64,000 bases of DNA from Hawksworthiomyces lignivorus (Eukaryota > Ascomycota > Sordariomycetes > Ophiostomatales > Ophiostomataceae): positions 124,001 to 188,000 of the forward strand of contig NTMA01000066.1 of assembly GCA_002917075.1 (NCBI GenBank), in the 5' to 3' direction. Shown here piece after piece: positions 37,170 through 49,122 of the stretch (position 1 is its first letter; the number at the start of each line of letters is the position of its first letter). The notes under the pieces were generated by a model. That model was not told where the DNA came from. It ran no database searches and was given only the letters and a program-made list of their open reading frames with translations. The position numbers and the translations under genes were made by a program.

Positions 37170-39910
37170 CGTAGAGAGAATCACGATTGCATCAGTTCGG
37201 AAAAAGACAACGTATGCGAGCACAGTGCAACCAGCGAACAGAAATTAGAAAATCCGGCATGTAAAGACTGGAATCCTTCTCTTGACAACTACCTCATTTT
37301 CCAATCACTCTGCTTATTTTAGATAACAGCTGGATGCCATTATTTACGGTTGAGCATTCATCGCATATATGTACGCCGATGCGACATGCGCAAAGTGAAT
37401 GCTTTGCAGCATGCATGCGGATCCCTCGCAGGTAATAGTGGACTCTCGGCAGCGGAAACCAGTGGATTTTGACAAGAGCCGAAGCTTCCACCAAATGAGT
37501 AGAGAGGGTGGGAGAAAACACGGCATCTCAATTTGAGAGATTTGGGTACAGATGTTTGCCCTGTGAGAGAAGACATAACAGGCGTGCGGGGACAGACGGA
37601 AGTGGGCCAAGGAGGTACAATCAGCGTTTGCTAGTTCCAAAGACAAGGAGGGGAAGCGAAATAATCTCCCCAGGTCCGAATCGGGTTGGACGAACACTTC
37701 TTGCATCAAGACCTGGTTTGGTTTTTAAGAAGGGCCTGGGTTTTCCCGGCGAATGATCGCTGGTGAAGCCGAATCCAGATAATAGGGGAAAAACAATTCT
37801 GCCGCTGGGGGTCCCTACTGATTTCACGCCCACCCTCTCTCGGTTTTTGAGACAAGACAGCCGATAACTACCACAGCACTCGCTAATGTTCTTTATAAGC
37901 CTCACACTGTCGTCAAATCTTCAACCTTTCCAGACGATCTCTTTGCGTGCTCCTTGCATTGCATGTAATCTGATGTCACTCAAGCGCGATGTCACGTGGA
38001 TGCACTGAATGCTCCCTTCTTATTCTTTTAAGTAATACTGCCTTGAGACAAGCCATTTCTTGTTAGAAAATGCTTCTCCCTTTTGCCGCGTCGCTACTGT
38101 GTCGTGTGTCTAGCTACCATTCGGTTTTGGTAATCTGTAGAAGGCCAACTTGCCACAATTCAGTCACGCGAGCGTGCCTTCTGGGGCTGTGTTTCTACTT
38201 CTAAGCACTGCTAATTCACCTGGCCAAAAAATTCTGTGATAGGGAATATAGACGACAGAGTAGAATAAAAACAAAGAGGCCTTACATCTCTATTTCGATC
38301 AAATTCTAGTATTTAAGACGGCCTCAACTTTTCTTGACAGGCTGGATAAAGGGCGAACAAAAGCCACTGGAGACACTCCAAGACACAACAACAAAGATTT
38401 TGACCAGGTACAGTTCTTAAAATTGCCGTGGTCCCTTTTCTTGGAAACGCTTCACAGAAAAGACGTTTTCATTCGCTGGGGGTGGCGTTAGTGGCGTCTG
38501 CATAGTATTTGCGTCTGGCGCCAAGACAGGGGCTATGATTTGGAACCTCTTTCTTGGTCTGCGCATAGAAAAGCTAATAAGCAAAATGACCAGCTTTTAA
38601 TAAATATCCATGTACGCCTATAGGCATAAGAGTGCAAGAAAGTATTCAAAGATATTCGTGAAGCGCCGCCAAATAATAGTGTACTGGCTGGTTGAGATAC
38701 GTTGTTTCAAGACAAGAAAAGGACAGCCCAAATCCACTTCGTCCAGGTAGATCAATCGATCTCCTGTCTTTTTTTGCTCGTAGACTTCCTGTTGCAATAG
38801 CTCCACTGCAGATGTGTACTAGTATATTTAATTCCCCCCTGGAATACGGAGTCGCTCAGTGTTGAAATAGGAAAGGAGCAACAGCCGCCGACCGCAAAAT
38901 CTACGTCACTGACACACCAACCAATGAAATATCGCGATTCGCACTTCATGCTATAAACCCTGTTTTTAAGTTTCAGGTCTCCGTCCAGGACAGCGAACGA
39001 TCGAACAAGTTAGATAGGTGGAGGGGGAAGGACGAGAAGAAGCCAAAAAGCCTTCACGAATCCATAATGAAGTCAAATAAAATCAGAGCTCCGGCCGCCA
39101 ACTTCAAACGTTGTTCTGGCCAAGATAGAAATCGATACTCATATCCTACTTTGTTCGCTCCTGATATGCATGCCTCCCTCTGTTCCTCCTTCCCAGCTTT
39201 GTTCTTCTCACTTTATTCCGGTTCATTTATCTCCTCACTTCCTTGCTAACCCTCTCTCTAACTTATTTTGAATGACCAATTTGTTCTCCCATTCTTCACA
39301 GCTTCATTCTCGAGCATTTGCATTTTTATCTCGGCTTCTATTCACGACGTGCCAACAGCCTCTTCTGCGTCACCTGTACTTATTGAGCATATATCGAATC
39401 TCCTCTATTCCTACAAGAACATAAAACAATAGCGCAAACGAAAAAAAGAAATTAACAGCCCGTCAGTGGCTCCCGTCCTCTCGCTGGCCACTTCGTCACT
39501 CATCCCACCGCCAACCTACGTCTGCCTTCGCTTCTAGTATTTGTACTCACCTCAGCTCATGCTATCACCGTGCCAGCATCCTACGCAACGATCCTAAGCA
39601 ACGTCTCTTGTCGCCTACTTATGTCCGGGCCAATTTTTCTCAGATAATATGTATTAATAGCCGGTCCTACGCTGTCGTCGTGGGAAAGGCATACCACCAG
39701 CCGTTGGGGCTTTCCGCAGCATTTTTTTCCAGTCTCACAATTCTGTATACTCTGTCACTATCTTACGCCCATCAGATCTTTTATCATTCTAAATAGCACT
39801 GCCATACCATCCGCAAAAGTAGCAGAGCTCTGCCCTGGCTGTACACATAACCCCTTCCTCTTCTCTTTGTCTCACCGCTCCTTGTCTGCAGCTCTTGTGC
39901 AACCGACATA
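37170..39910. promoter_or_regulatory. Divergent upstream region of the monooxygenase and the DUF221 channel
   Basis: 2.7 kb with no recognised gene. A CACGTG site lies near 37993. The final 500 bases are pyrimidine-rich and look like the promoter and leader of the channel gene; a nine-codon upstream frame (ATG at 39621, stop at 39645-39647) would precede its start if included in the leader. Confidence 0.4.
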
Positions 39911-42900
39911 ATGGCCAGTTCTACAAGTGCCAATTCAGCAACCACAACTCATACCTCCGCTGCTGATGCGAACAGTGGAACCGCCCAGAGCTCTGCTGGC
40001 ATTAGCATCGTTGCCTTTTTCACCGCATTGTCAACTTCGCTTGTCATCTTCGGCATTCAGATAGGCTTATTCTTCCTGCTAAGGAATAAGTTGGCCCGTA
40101 TATTGTAAGAACTGCTTGAGATCCCCATTTTCTTATTCTTTCTCCTTCATTTATCGTCTTCTTGACTAGCCCGTCTAATTGTTTATCTCGGCAGTAAGCC
40201 TAAGACCTACATGGTCCCGGAACGAGAGCGAACTGACCCGCCTCCCGTCAGTCCCTGGGGCCTAATTCTTGCTCTCTATCGTATAAAAGACCGTGACATC
40301 ATAAAAAAATGCGGGCTTGATGCATATTTTTTTCTGCGTTATCTGCAGACCCTTCTTTTCATATTTGTCCCCATCTCTCTTATTGCTATTCCCATTCTCA
40401 TCCCCATCAACTACATTGATGGCATCGGACAGTCTTTCGGTGCAAACACTACAGAGACTAAAAATTCTTCAATTCCTACTGGTTTGGATACAATTGCTTG
40501 GGGCAACATAAAACCCGTCAATGCTGATCGCCATTGGGCTCATTTGATCCTTGCTGTCTTGGTTATTGCCTGGGTTTGCTATATCTCGTTTTCTGAACTA
40601 CGCATTTATATCAAGATCCGCCAAGATTATCTGACAAGCGCTGAGCACCGTCTACGCGCTTCCGCCAACACCGTGCTGGTTTCGGGCATCCCGGAGAAAT
40701 GGCTCACAGAAGATGCCCTTCGGGGATTGTTTGATGTCTTCCCAGGAGGTATTAGGAATATCTGGCTTACCCGCGATTACACAAAGCTTCTCGACAAGAT
40801 CAACAAGCGTGATGAGATCCACAAACAACTCGAAGCTGCCGAGAGCGAACTCATACGTAATGCTAAGAAGCACCAGCTAAAAAAGCGCGCAAAAGAAGAG
40901 AAAGCAGCCAACAAGCGACGACACATGAAGCCAGTTACCAAGGCAGAACGGGAACAGCGCAATCACGATGAGGATGCACGCGCAAAGCGTATGGCTGAAG
41001 GGCCCGGTGGTGTCAGCAGCGGGAATCAGGATGTTCCACAAATTGACGACATCCAAGAGGTCGATAACAGCAGGAGTAGCAGTGATACCGAGGATTCAAA
41101 ACAGAAGCTAGGACGTCAAGAATCTGGTTTCAGAGTGCCAATAATTGGTGGAAGCCTTGCCAAAGTTAGTCATGGGCTTAAAGGCGGCGTGGCGGCTGTC
41201 GGCAAAGCCGGGCAAGGAATCATTGGTGGCGCCAGAACTCTCCAGCAGGGTGTTGACAATCAACTCGAGCGATCCAGCGGGTTTGAATTCGTGGATGGCA
41301 ACAGTAATGAGGCGAATATCTCTGGCCAATTATCGCGCCCTGTTACACGAGATACGGATCAACATCCGCGATCCACGGTGCGCATCAACGAAGGGAATGC
41401 CCACGGTCGTGGTCATCAATCAAGATCTTCCAATGTGTCGACGCTGCCTGACACTGCCAGTGCAATTAACATTTCACGACCGTCTGATGCTTCTCTAATC
41501 AACCGGCCTAATGACCCACGTACACATGGCAATACAACTCGCAAAGTTACTGATTGGGACAATGTTGTTGCCACCGAAGATAGCAAATGGTGGCAGTTCT
41601 GGAAGCCGCCAAGTGGTGCCTACGCTTCTCCAATTCCCCAAGGTTATGATGGTGACGGGTTTCCCTTTGATGCGGCAGACCACCGGAAAGAGAATAAGCA
41701 AGGGAAATCGTTGTGGGCTACAGTACGCTCCAAAGTGCTTTGTGGAGGAGAGGATGAAGAACTTGTGGATTATCCCTCATTCCAGAATCCAGACTATCAA
41801 GACGACGACAAAGAAGACGAAAATGCCGAGTGGACCAAATGGCTTAAGAAATCAGATCGTCCAACCCACCGCCTTCCTCTGTTCGACTGGACACCCTCCT
41901 GGTTACCAGGCCTACCTCTGATTCATAAAAAGGTGGATTCTATTTTCTACTGTCGAAAGGAATTAGCACGCCTAAACATGGAGATAGAAGTCGATCAACA
42001 GGATCACGAGCGGTATCCAGCAATGAATTCAGCATTCATCCAATTCAACAACCAAGTAGCAGCACATATGGCCTGCCAAAGCGTCACCCACCATATTCCC
42101 AAACATATGTCACCGCGGATCGTTGAGGTGTCGCCTGAAGACGTCATTTGGGATAATATGGCCATTCGCTGGTGGGATGAGTGGTTACGCACACTCATTG
42201 TGATTGCTGTTGTTTTTGGGATGACCATCCTGTGGGCTTTTCCTGTTGCGTTCACCTCATCACTATCCCAAATCGACTCCCTAGTTAAAACATACTCATG
42301 GCTAAGTTTTATCAAAGACAACCAAGTGACGTACAATGTCGCAAAGGCTGTTGCTGGTGTGCTTCCAGCCTTACTCCTCTCCCTTCTTTTGTCTTTCGTG
42401 CCTATCCTCCTAGGCTTGCTAGCTGGTTTCCAAGGTGCGAAGACGGGTTCACAAAAATCGGAATATGTACAAATGTACTATTTCTTTTTTCTTTTCGTCC
42501 AGGTTTTCCTGGTGGTATCCATTGCCAGCGGCGCCATCACAACTCTTCAAGACACGGTGTCGAACGTTCAAAGCGTGCCTGAAACACTAGCCAAGAACCT
42601 GCCGAGAGCGGCTAACTATTTCTTCAGCTACATGATTCTTCAAGCACTGTCAACTAGCTCTGGGACTCTTCTTCAAATAGGCGTTCTTTTTGTTTGGTAC
42701 ATCCTAGCACGCATTGTCGATGACACAGCCAGAAGTAAATGGCAGCGCCAGACCAGTTTGCCAACGATAACTTGGGGTTCTTTCTTTCCCGTCTACACCA
42801 ATTTTGCCTGCATTGCTTTGGTGTACTCCGTTATCGCCCCATTAATTTCTGTCTTCGCCATCATTACCTTTACGTTGCTTTGGGTTGCCAACCGTTACAA

Positions 42901-43840
42901 GATGATCTATGTCACAAGGTTTAAGATTGATACAGGCGGTGCCCTATACCCGCGCGCCATCAACCAAACCTTTACAGGATTATATTTCATGGAACTTTGC
43001 TTAATAGGCCTGTTTTTTCTCGTACGCGATGAGAATGATAACGTCGCTTGCGCCCCTCAAGCCATTATTATGGTTGTGGTCATGGTGCTCACAGTGATTT
43101 ACCAGGTTCTGCTCAATTCCTCGTTCGGCCCTTTGCTGCGGTATCTACCCATTACCTTTGAAGACGAAGCTGTGCTCCGTGACGAGGCTTTCCAGCGAGC
43201 ACAAGATGGGCGACTAGGTCTACTTACAGAGGAAGATGACGTCGGTGATGAGGCGGCTACACTTAATGTAGGCGACAGCCACGCCGCGTCTGCTACGGCT
43301 GCTACATTTATAGCAAATGGTAATGATTTGGAGTTAAAGAATTTGAAAGAGCGGGGCCACCAGAACTCGTTCGGTTTGCCCGGCCGGCTCAACCCTGTCC
43401 GTGGCATTGTGCATGCTGGCACCTGGGCGGCGCGCGGTGGCAAGATGGTTCGACAAGCAACATTTGGCAGAGCTGAAGAGAATCTGCGCACTTCATCAGC
43501 ATATCGGCAGCAGAGGCGGAAAAAAGACTTGGAGGCCCAGCGGGCAATGGGAGAAGCACTCTATGGAGGCTATCACGATGAAATTGAAGACCTAACGCCG
43601 GAAGAGCGTGATGTGCTTGTACGAGAAGCATTCAAGCACTCGGCGCTACGGGCCCGGCGGCCTACGGTGTGGATTCCGCGGGATGACATAGGCGTCAGCG
43701 ATGATGAAATTCGACACACACGTAATATGAGCGAGTTCATTTGGATCAGCAATGAAGGAACAGCGCTCGACAGCAAAGTCCGCGTCGTTTACGGCCGCGC
43801 ACCGCCTGACTTTTCTGACCTCGAATTAATCAGTCTATGA
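39911..43840 (+). CDS. OSCA/CSC1-type stress-gated cation channel (DUF221, Rsn1/Phm7 family)
   Basis: Membrane protein of the OSCA/TMEM63 family, whose characterised members are osmo- or mechanosensitive cation channels. Exons 39911-40104 and 40195-43840 join in frame (LARIL/FKPKTYMVPERER) to 1279 aa. Seen in order: N-terminal membrane helix (~30-60), two further helices around LLFIFVPISLIAIPILIPIN and WAHLILAVLVIAWVCYISF, an unusually long cytosolic loop (about residues 190-660) with a basic Lys/Arg-rich stretch, then the multi-helix 7TM core starting near TLIVIAVVFGMTILWAFPVAF, and a long hydrophilic C-terminal tail matching the PHM7_ext position. Yeast Csc1, Rsn1 and Phm7 are shorter (under 1000 aa); the extra length lies mostly in the loop and tail. 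Gating and localisation are inferred from the family. Confidence 0.9.
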
Positions 43841-44597
43841 ACATGAAGGGACTGGCAGAGCATGCATTGCTTTTCAAAGACGACCCTTTCTCCTTTCGTC
43901 TCTTTTGTTTAACTAATGACTCCAACGATACCTGGCTGTGAGGGACAAATGGCTGGGTTGCTTTGCCCTACTATTGCAGTTGCATTGTCATGAATGGTCG
44001 GGTTCTTCATTTCTGCTTGATAAGGACGGGGAATTTTACAAGGCGTGTTTGGTAACAGGAGGAAAAAATAGAAGAAAAAAGAAGTCGAGGTTATTCTACG
44101 GAAGATATGACATCTTTATACTTAATATAATTCTGGGCTTTTTTTTTAAGTTAATGACTTATGATGCTTTACTTCATAATCTGTATGCTAAGTTTAATTG
44201 ATAACCCAAGAAAAGAAGACAAGAGGTTGTGAATACCAATTCGCATCTAGCTCTGTAGAAGCAATTAATGACCCCTACCACGACAAACAAACTCATGTCT
44301 AAAAATATAAAGTCGGACCTGTGGGCACGAAGGCTTGTGCCCCTGAACCGCGAAAACACCGTTGATTACACGTGACTCTACGACAAACAAGGCGGTGCTC
44401 TTCAGAGTCTAGACAGGCCAATAACAACTAAGTCATGTAGCTAGCGTTCCCACTTTTTAATATGCATTTCTTGCCGAGATCCTTCTGAGCAACATCGAAT
44501 TTTCTTGATCTTCAGACAACAGAGCAGCACGGCACATATACCTTAACACAGCTCTGTTCACAGCCAATTGACACGTGGGCCAGAAAGAAACAAAGAT
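43841..44597. other. Intergenic region between the channel and uL23m
   Basis: 3' flank of the channel and promoter of the ribosomal protein gene. A frame at 43938-44201 shows no family signal. A CCAAT box (44564-44568) and an E-box sit just before the uL23m start. Confidence 0.4.
44572..44577. promoter_or_regulatory. CACGTG E-box with adjacent CCAAT box before uL23m
   Basis: CACGTG lies 20 bp before the ATG at 44598, with CCAAT at 44564-44568. Cbf1-type and CCAAT-binding factors are known regulators of mitochondrial genes in fungi. Being so near the ATG, the sites may fall inside the leader instead. Confidence 0.3.
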
Positions 44598-45381
44598 ATG
44601 GCGACAAAGCTAGCTGCGGCTGTCAAAGATACGGCGACCAAAGCCGGTCCCAGTTTTCGTGTTGGCGGGACAAAGGTATTCCTGTGAGTGACGACTCGCT
44701 GATGAGAATACTAGGAAAAGAAATATGAAAAGAAGAAACTAATTTGCTTCGCTGATTAGGCCCAATCACGTTATTAAAATGCTTCCGCCGAGACGCACTT
44801 TTTCTCCGTATTTTGCCACGTTCCAGGTGCCTCTCCGCTTCAACAAGCTCGACCTGCGTGATTACCTCTATCACGCATACGGCGTCGAAATCCGCGCTGT
44901 GCGCTCTTGGTTGACCGCTCGGAAACCGCGTCGGCGGTTTTTTGACGAAAGTGACGCAGAAGTCAAGACAAGGGATGTTGTCGCCGGCAGGGGGACTTGG
45001 TATCGCCCACAGCCCATCAAGCGCATGATGGTTGAGCTAGTGAAGCCTTTTTCGTTTCCAGAGCCCCCCCCAGAACCCACGGAAGCGAACCGCGGTACTG
45101 ATGAAGACCCTCGCAAGGACTGGGATTATAGCATGCACAAACGTGTAGCGATCCAGCAAGAGCTGCAGGAGGCCAATCAGCGACGCGTAAGCTATGACAA
45201 GGAGTTCCGCTTGCGCATCGATGACGACCATGTGCCCAGCTTCCGGGTCGGCCTGGCGAATCAGGCGCGCAAGCTGGTGCGCGGAGAGCGGATGTGGCGC
45301 AATGATGTAGAGCTAGATGAGCGATGGGATGCGATTGAGGCCGCGGGTGCGAAGAAGAACAGCCCGGGGAGCAGCCAGTGA
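44598..45381 (+). CDS. MRP20: Mitochondrial large-subunit ribosomal protein uL23m
   Basis: Protein of the mitochondrial 54S subunit at the exit-tunnel region. Exons 44598-44683 and 44760-45381 join (GTKVFL/PNHVIKML) to 235 aa. Seen: the uL23 core PYFATFQVPLRFNKLDLRDYLYHAYGVEIRAVRSWL (residues ~40-80, given here in part), then KRMMVELVKPFSFPEPP. A mitochondrial C-terminal extension of about 100 residues with many charged positions follows (HKRVAIQQELQEANQRR). The 76-bp intron has a GTGAGT donor. The start MATKLAAAVKDTATKAG is basic and Ala/Thr-rich, suitable for mitochondrial import. Note that uL23m is yeast Mrp20, not Mrpl23. Confidence 0.9.
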
Positions 45382-45708
45382 TGGAGAAGACGAAGACAAA
45401 GGCGTTGAGGGGAGATCACGGTCGTTTGTCTTCAAAGCCGTATTTTCTATCTTTTCCTGTTGGAAAGCTTGAGCTTTCGTCTCTCAGGTTTCTGTAAGAT
45501 AAGCTGGGTTTAGTTATGAAGCATATATGTCATAAAGCTATACAACTACATTCTTTACACATGTGTTTAAGACACTTCATGTGCTCACCTATGAAAGTCT
45601 AAGTATACCTAGTTTAGCAGTCGGCATACGTAGACAATGCCATGCACCTCCGGATGAATCGCCAAACATTGGAAGCCCAGCGGTCTTTGACTCCTGGCCT
45701 CAGCTATT
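45382..45708. other. Convergent 3' spacer
   Basis: 327 bp between the uL23m and METTL4-like stop codons. AT-rich, no coding signal. Confidence 0.5.
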
Positions 45709-46974
45709 TTAACCTTCTACCGTCCACCACGACTTTTGCTGGAAGAGGAGTACCTCGTCACCCCATGCCCACCAGCCGGCGGTCAGGTTCCGTGCAAATA
45801 TTTCCAGGCCAGTGATGCTACAGGCGCTGCTTCTCGCCAGATTAGTGGCATTTTGGCTTTGGAGGAATGGTGCTAGCAGCGGACGTAGATTGGGCTTGCG
45901 CGAATGAATATCAGGCACCCCAAAAATAGCGCGATTTGGGGGAAGAGAAGAAGTGCTGTTGCGGCTGGATGTTCCGATGCCGTTAGATATATCACTTCCG
46001 GGTCGTCTTGCTAATAGCAGTTGCTCCCACGGCTTTCGCCATCGCGAGTCCATCGATACAACTGGCTCTCCGGCCGTCGTCACTTTCAGCCATGTCCATG
46101 TGGCCACCAATTCCACGCCCCAGGTGCGAAATATGCCATGCTTTGGATCTGTCAAAAGTGCTCCGCAACCTGGCTTGTTGGTGACCCAAACTGCAATAAT
46201 TCCTGTCCCAGCTGCCAATTTGCCTCCAATAGGGATTCGTTCCAATAGCTCCCGCATTGCGTTCATGTCTGTGGCTGTGGCATAACCCGAATCAGGCATG
46301 TTAGCAGTCTTTTTACCACGGAACCAGTTTCTCTTTCTTTCTGCTCTTCGCCGTCGCGCAGACCGGTTGGGCCACGGAGGATCTAGCACGATAAGATCAA
46401 AGGGCGGTGCCTCAGCAATAAACTGTTCTCGACAATCTTCAATGCTACCAGCCAAATACCTGGCCGTATGCGGTATGTATACATCATCTAGACCATGGTC
46501 GTGGCCGCTACTAGGATCTGCGAGCGCGTCTGCAGCGGCAGCCACTCCTCTTTCTACGTCTTTATCACCATTGTCTTGTGGTGCCATATCGCAAACGTGC
46601 CGTGGAAGACACCACGGACCGCGAAAACCTGCTTGACGCAGCTCGTCCTGTGCACTTTCCACGACAGCCTTCGCTGTCAATTCAGCCAGCTGGATCGCAG
46701 GACCATGGCTGATGCTGAACGTGCTGCTCTGGTCACGAGGCTCTTGAGGAATAGGGAATGGCTCTGCAAGTGGCGCCGCCGACAGCAACCGACGTCTTTT
46801 AGGCTGGATGCCAACAGGAGGCATTTGTCCTGAAGTCATAATGTCTGAAGTCATCTCCTGGGCCTCTTCAATGGATCGAGGTATGTCGATAACCACGACG
46901 GTGCGAGCAGCATTTTCGAATAATATAGACGATGATGATGCCGATGACGATGGCGATACTAGAGAGGGCGACAT
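45709..46974 (-). CDS. METTL4: MT-A70 family N6-adenine methyltransferase, METTL4-like
   Basis: SAM-dependent adenine N6-methyltransferase; characterised METTL4 enzymes act on U2 snRNA and have been proposed for DNA 6mA. 421 aa, no intron. Catalytic motif FDLIVLDPPWPN at about residues 192-203, followed by a basic RRRRAERKR stretch, then GIIAVWVTNK, GVELVATWTWLKVT, MDSRWRKPWEQLLLARR, DIHSRKPNLRPLL and GLEIFARNLTAGWWAWGDEVLLFQQ, all in the METTL4 order. The HSRKP block and LEIFAR...GW ending separate this branch from METTL3/METTL14. The frame runs further upstream only from TTG and meets a stop, so the ATG at 46974 is taken. The first ~190 residues are variable. Confidence 0.9.
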   Translation of the reverse strand: MSPSLVSPSSSASSSSILFENAARTVVVIDIPRSIEEAQEMTSDIMTSGQMPPVGIQPKRRRLLSAAPLAEPFPIPQEPRDQSSTFSISHGPAIQLAELTAKAVVESAQDELRQAGFRGPWCLPRHVCDMAPQDNGDKDVERGVAAAADALADPSSGHDHGLDDVYIPHTARYLAGSIEDCREQFIAEAPPFDLIVLDPPWPNRSARRRRAERKRNWFRGKKTANMPDSGYATATDMNAMRELLERIPIGGKLAAGTGIIAVWVTNKPGCGALLTDPKHGIFRTWGVELVATWTWLKVTTAGEPVVSMDSRWRKPWEQLLLARRPGSDISNGIGTSSRNSTSSLPPNRAIFGVPDIHSRKPNLRPLLAPFLQSQNATNLARSSACSITGLEIFARNLTAGWWAWGDEVLLFQQKSWWTVEG

Positions 46975-47793
46975 CGGCCACGATCTGGCCAAAGCGGATA
47001 ACAACCCTCCAGGATCCGAACCAGAGGAATTGGAGAGTAACGCCAAAAAGCGCGGATAGAGGGCGTTTCTTCAACACTAAGCGCGATCTAGAGCAGGAAA
47101 ACGCGGGGGATGCACGTGCAAGGATCGCCTTGGATGTACGAGTACTTGCAGTAATGGAGACAGATGCGTACTTAGAGAGTGAAGAAAACTATGAACCACG
47201 GCGGCTTTCGGCAATTGTCGGCTTGCAGTGATGCGTTTTACCGGGGTTAACTAACTATATGACGAGGGAGAGGGGCCGTGCGTGTGTTATTGTGCGTTGA
47301 TGCAGCGGAGTAAAACTTTTTTTTCCTTGGGGCGAGGACACATGACCTGCTGCAATTACCTCATTAGTAATTTGGCATTTCGCTTATTCTGGCAGGTTTG
47401 AATGTTTCGCGCCATCCCGCCGAGATATAAGTATTACTTATCTACGTAATACTTTGCCTTTAGCTTCTTTTCCCTCTTCATTCCAAGCAAATCATGTGTA
47501 TGTCTTGCTCCTCCAGGAAATCCTGGCTGAGCCATCCCCGGAGCCGCTAGGATAGGCTTCCTAAGAAGTTTAGGCCGGCAGCAAATTTGGAATAGCCCAT
47601 CTTTACCGGCTATAGAGGGCTCTTGTCCACCTAGCCCCGGCGGCACCATTTTCGCTGTTCCTGCGCCCAGTCGCCAACGTCTTGTCCAGGTTTTCTGCTC
47701 GCCAACAGCACTGCACTGCTAGGCAGACGAAATCAGCCATCAGTCATCTCCTCTCATCTATCTTTCTATCCGAGACCGTTTCTCGACCTAGGA
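46975..47793. promoter_or_regulatory. Divergent intergenic region METTL4-like / LEU5-like
   Basis: 0.8 kb between divergent starts. A frame on the plus strand at 46932-47231 continues antisense to METTL4 and is not taken as a gene. A CACGTG site lies near 47114. Confidence 0.4.
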
Positions 47794-49122
47794 ATGTCAT
47801 CGGCTCTCGAAAGCCATGCGACGTCTTCCTGCGCTTCTGTCCCTTCCCCTTCTATGTCGGAGATCGCCCAGCGGCCTCGGTCGCCTGAAAGCGGCACCAG
47901 CAACGCCATAACCACACCATCTGAAAGACAGATCAATCAGGGCGAACAACATAAATACAAAAGCGATGTGGCCGGGGCGAAGGCTAACCCCGAGGCGCTG
48001 CCGGGGACAGTAACGAAGCGCACAGTCGACAAGCAGAGTATAGAGTACCTCTGGCGATCCGGGGTGGCTGGTGGAGTTGCTGGAAGTGTGGTAAGTGAAT
48101 GGCAATAAATATGTCCTTGGTCGTTGTCGTTCGAGTAAACTGATGCTCTCTAGGGGAAAACTGTTGTTGCACCTTTGGACCGCGTCAAGATCCTATTTCA
48201 GGCCAGCAACCCGCAGTTTGCAAAGTATTCCGGATCTTGGGCCGGTGTTGCTCATGCCATGCGTGCAATCTATCAGCAAGATGGAATCACGGGCCTTTAC
48301 AGGGGTCACTCGGCTACGCTGCTACGGGTGTTTCCCTATGCTGCGGTAAAATTTGTTGCCTATGAACAAATCCGCTCGTTTATCATTCCCCGCCGTGAAC
48401 ACGAGACCCCATTACGCCGCTTGCTAAGTGGCTCTCTAGCCGGCGTTACGTCTGTCTTTGTTACCTATCCTCTCGAAGTCATACGTGTCCGCCTTGCTTT
48501 TGAGACACGCCGCGATGCCCGGTCATCGTTAGTGTCAATATGCCGCCGCATCTATCACGAACAGCCCGTGGAACGCGTAGCAGTGACAGCTGCTGCAGCT
48601 GCCTCTGGATCCAAGAGTGCAGCGAGAGTAGCGGCTACGACGGTCCCTTCTTCTGCGCTGCCGCACTCTGGTCTTGTCAATTTTTATCGAGGCTTCTCGC
48701 CAACTATTCTCGGCATGCTACCATACGCTGGTATTTCCTTCCTTACTCATGACACCTGCGGTGATGTGTTACGACACCCGCTCTTAGCAAAATGGACAAC
48801 ACTACCCGCGCCACCAAATTCTCCACCAGATAAACCGTTACCGCTGCGGTCATGGGCAGAACTGCTCGCCGGCGGCGTTGCTGGCGTAGTGTCACAGACT
48901 GCATCATACCCGCTTGAGGTCATTCGGCGGCGGATGCAGGTAGGCGGTGCTGTAGGTGATGGACACCGGCTACGGATCTCTGAGACGGCACGGCTGATCA
49001 TGCGGGAGCGTGGTATACGGGGTTTCTTTGTTGGTCTCACTATCGGTTATGTCAAAGTGGCGCCCATGGCGGCTGCTGCTTTCTACACTTACGAACGCCT
49101 AAAACGGTATCTCGGCATATAG
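47794..49122 (+). CDS. LEU5: Mitochondrial carrier, LEU5/SLC25A42-type (coenzyme A transport)
   Basis: Inner-membrane carrier; Leu5p and its relatives are needed for accumulation of coenzyme A in the mitochondrial matrix. Exons 47794-48090 and 48154-49122 join in phase 0 (GGVAGSV/GKTVVAPLDRVK) to 421 aa. The three solute-carrier repeats are seen by their signatures PLDRVK, PLEVIRVR and PLEVIRRR, each at the end of an odd-numbered helix. KILFQASNP after the first motif is typical of LEU5. The ~85-residue Ser/Pro-rich N-terminus is variable and hydrophilic. An Ala/Ser-rich insertion (VTAAAAASGSKSAARVAA) sits in repeat 2. Substrate is inferred from the family. Confidence 0.9.

Noticed and set aside
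35760..43840. Secondary-metabolite cluster around the FAD monooxygenase and the channel
   Set aside because: No backbone synthase, P450 or cluster regulator adjoins; neighbours are conserved housekeeping genes.
46932..47231. 99-codon plus-strand frame overlapping the METTL4-like start
   Set aside because: Its first part is antisense to METTL4 coding DNA rich in Ser codons; no family signal.
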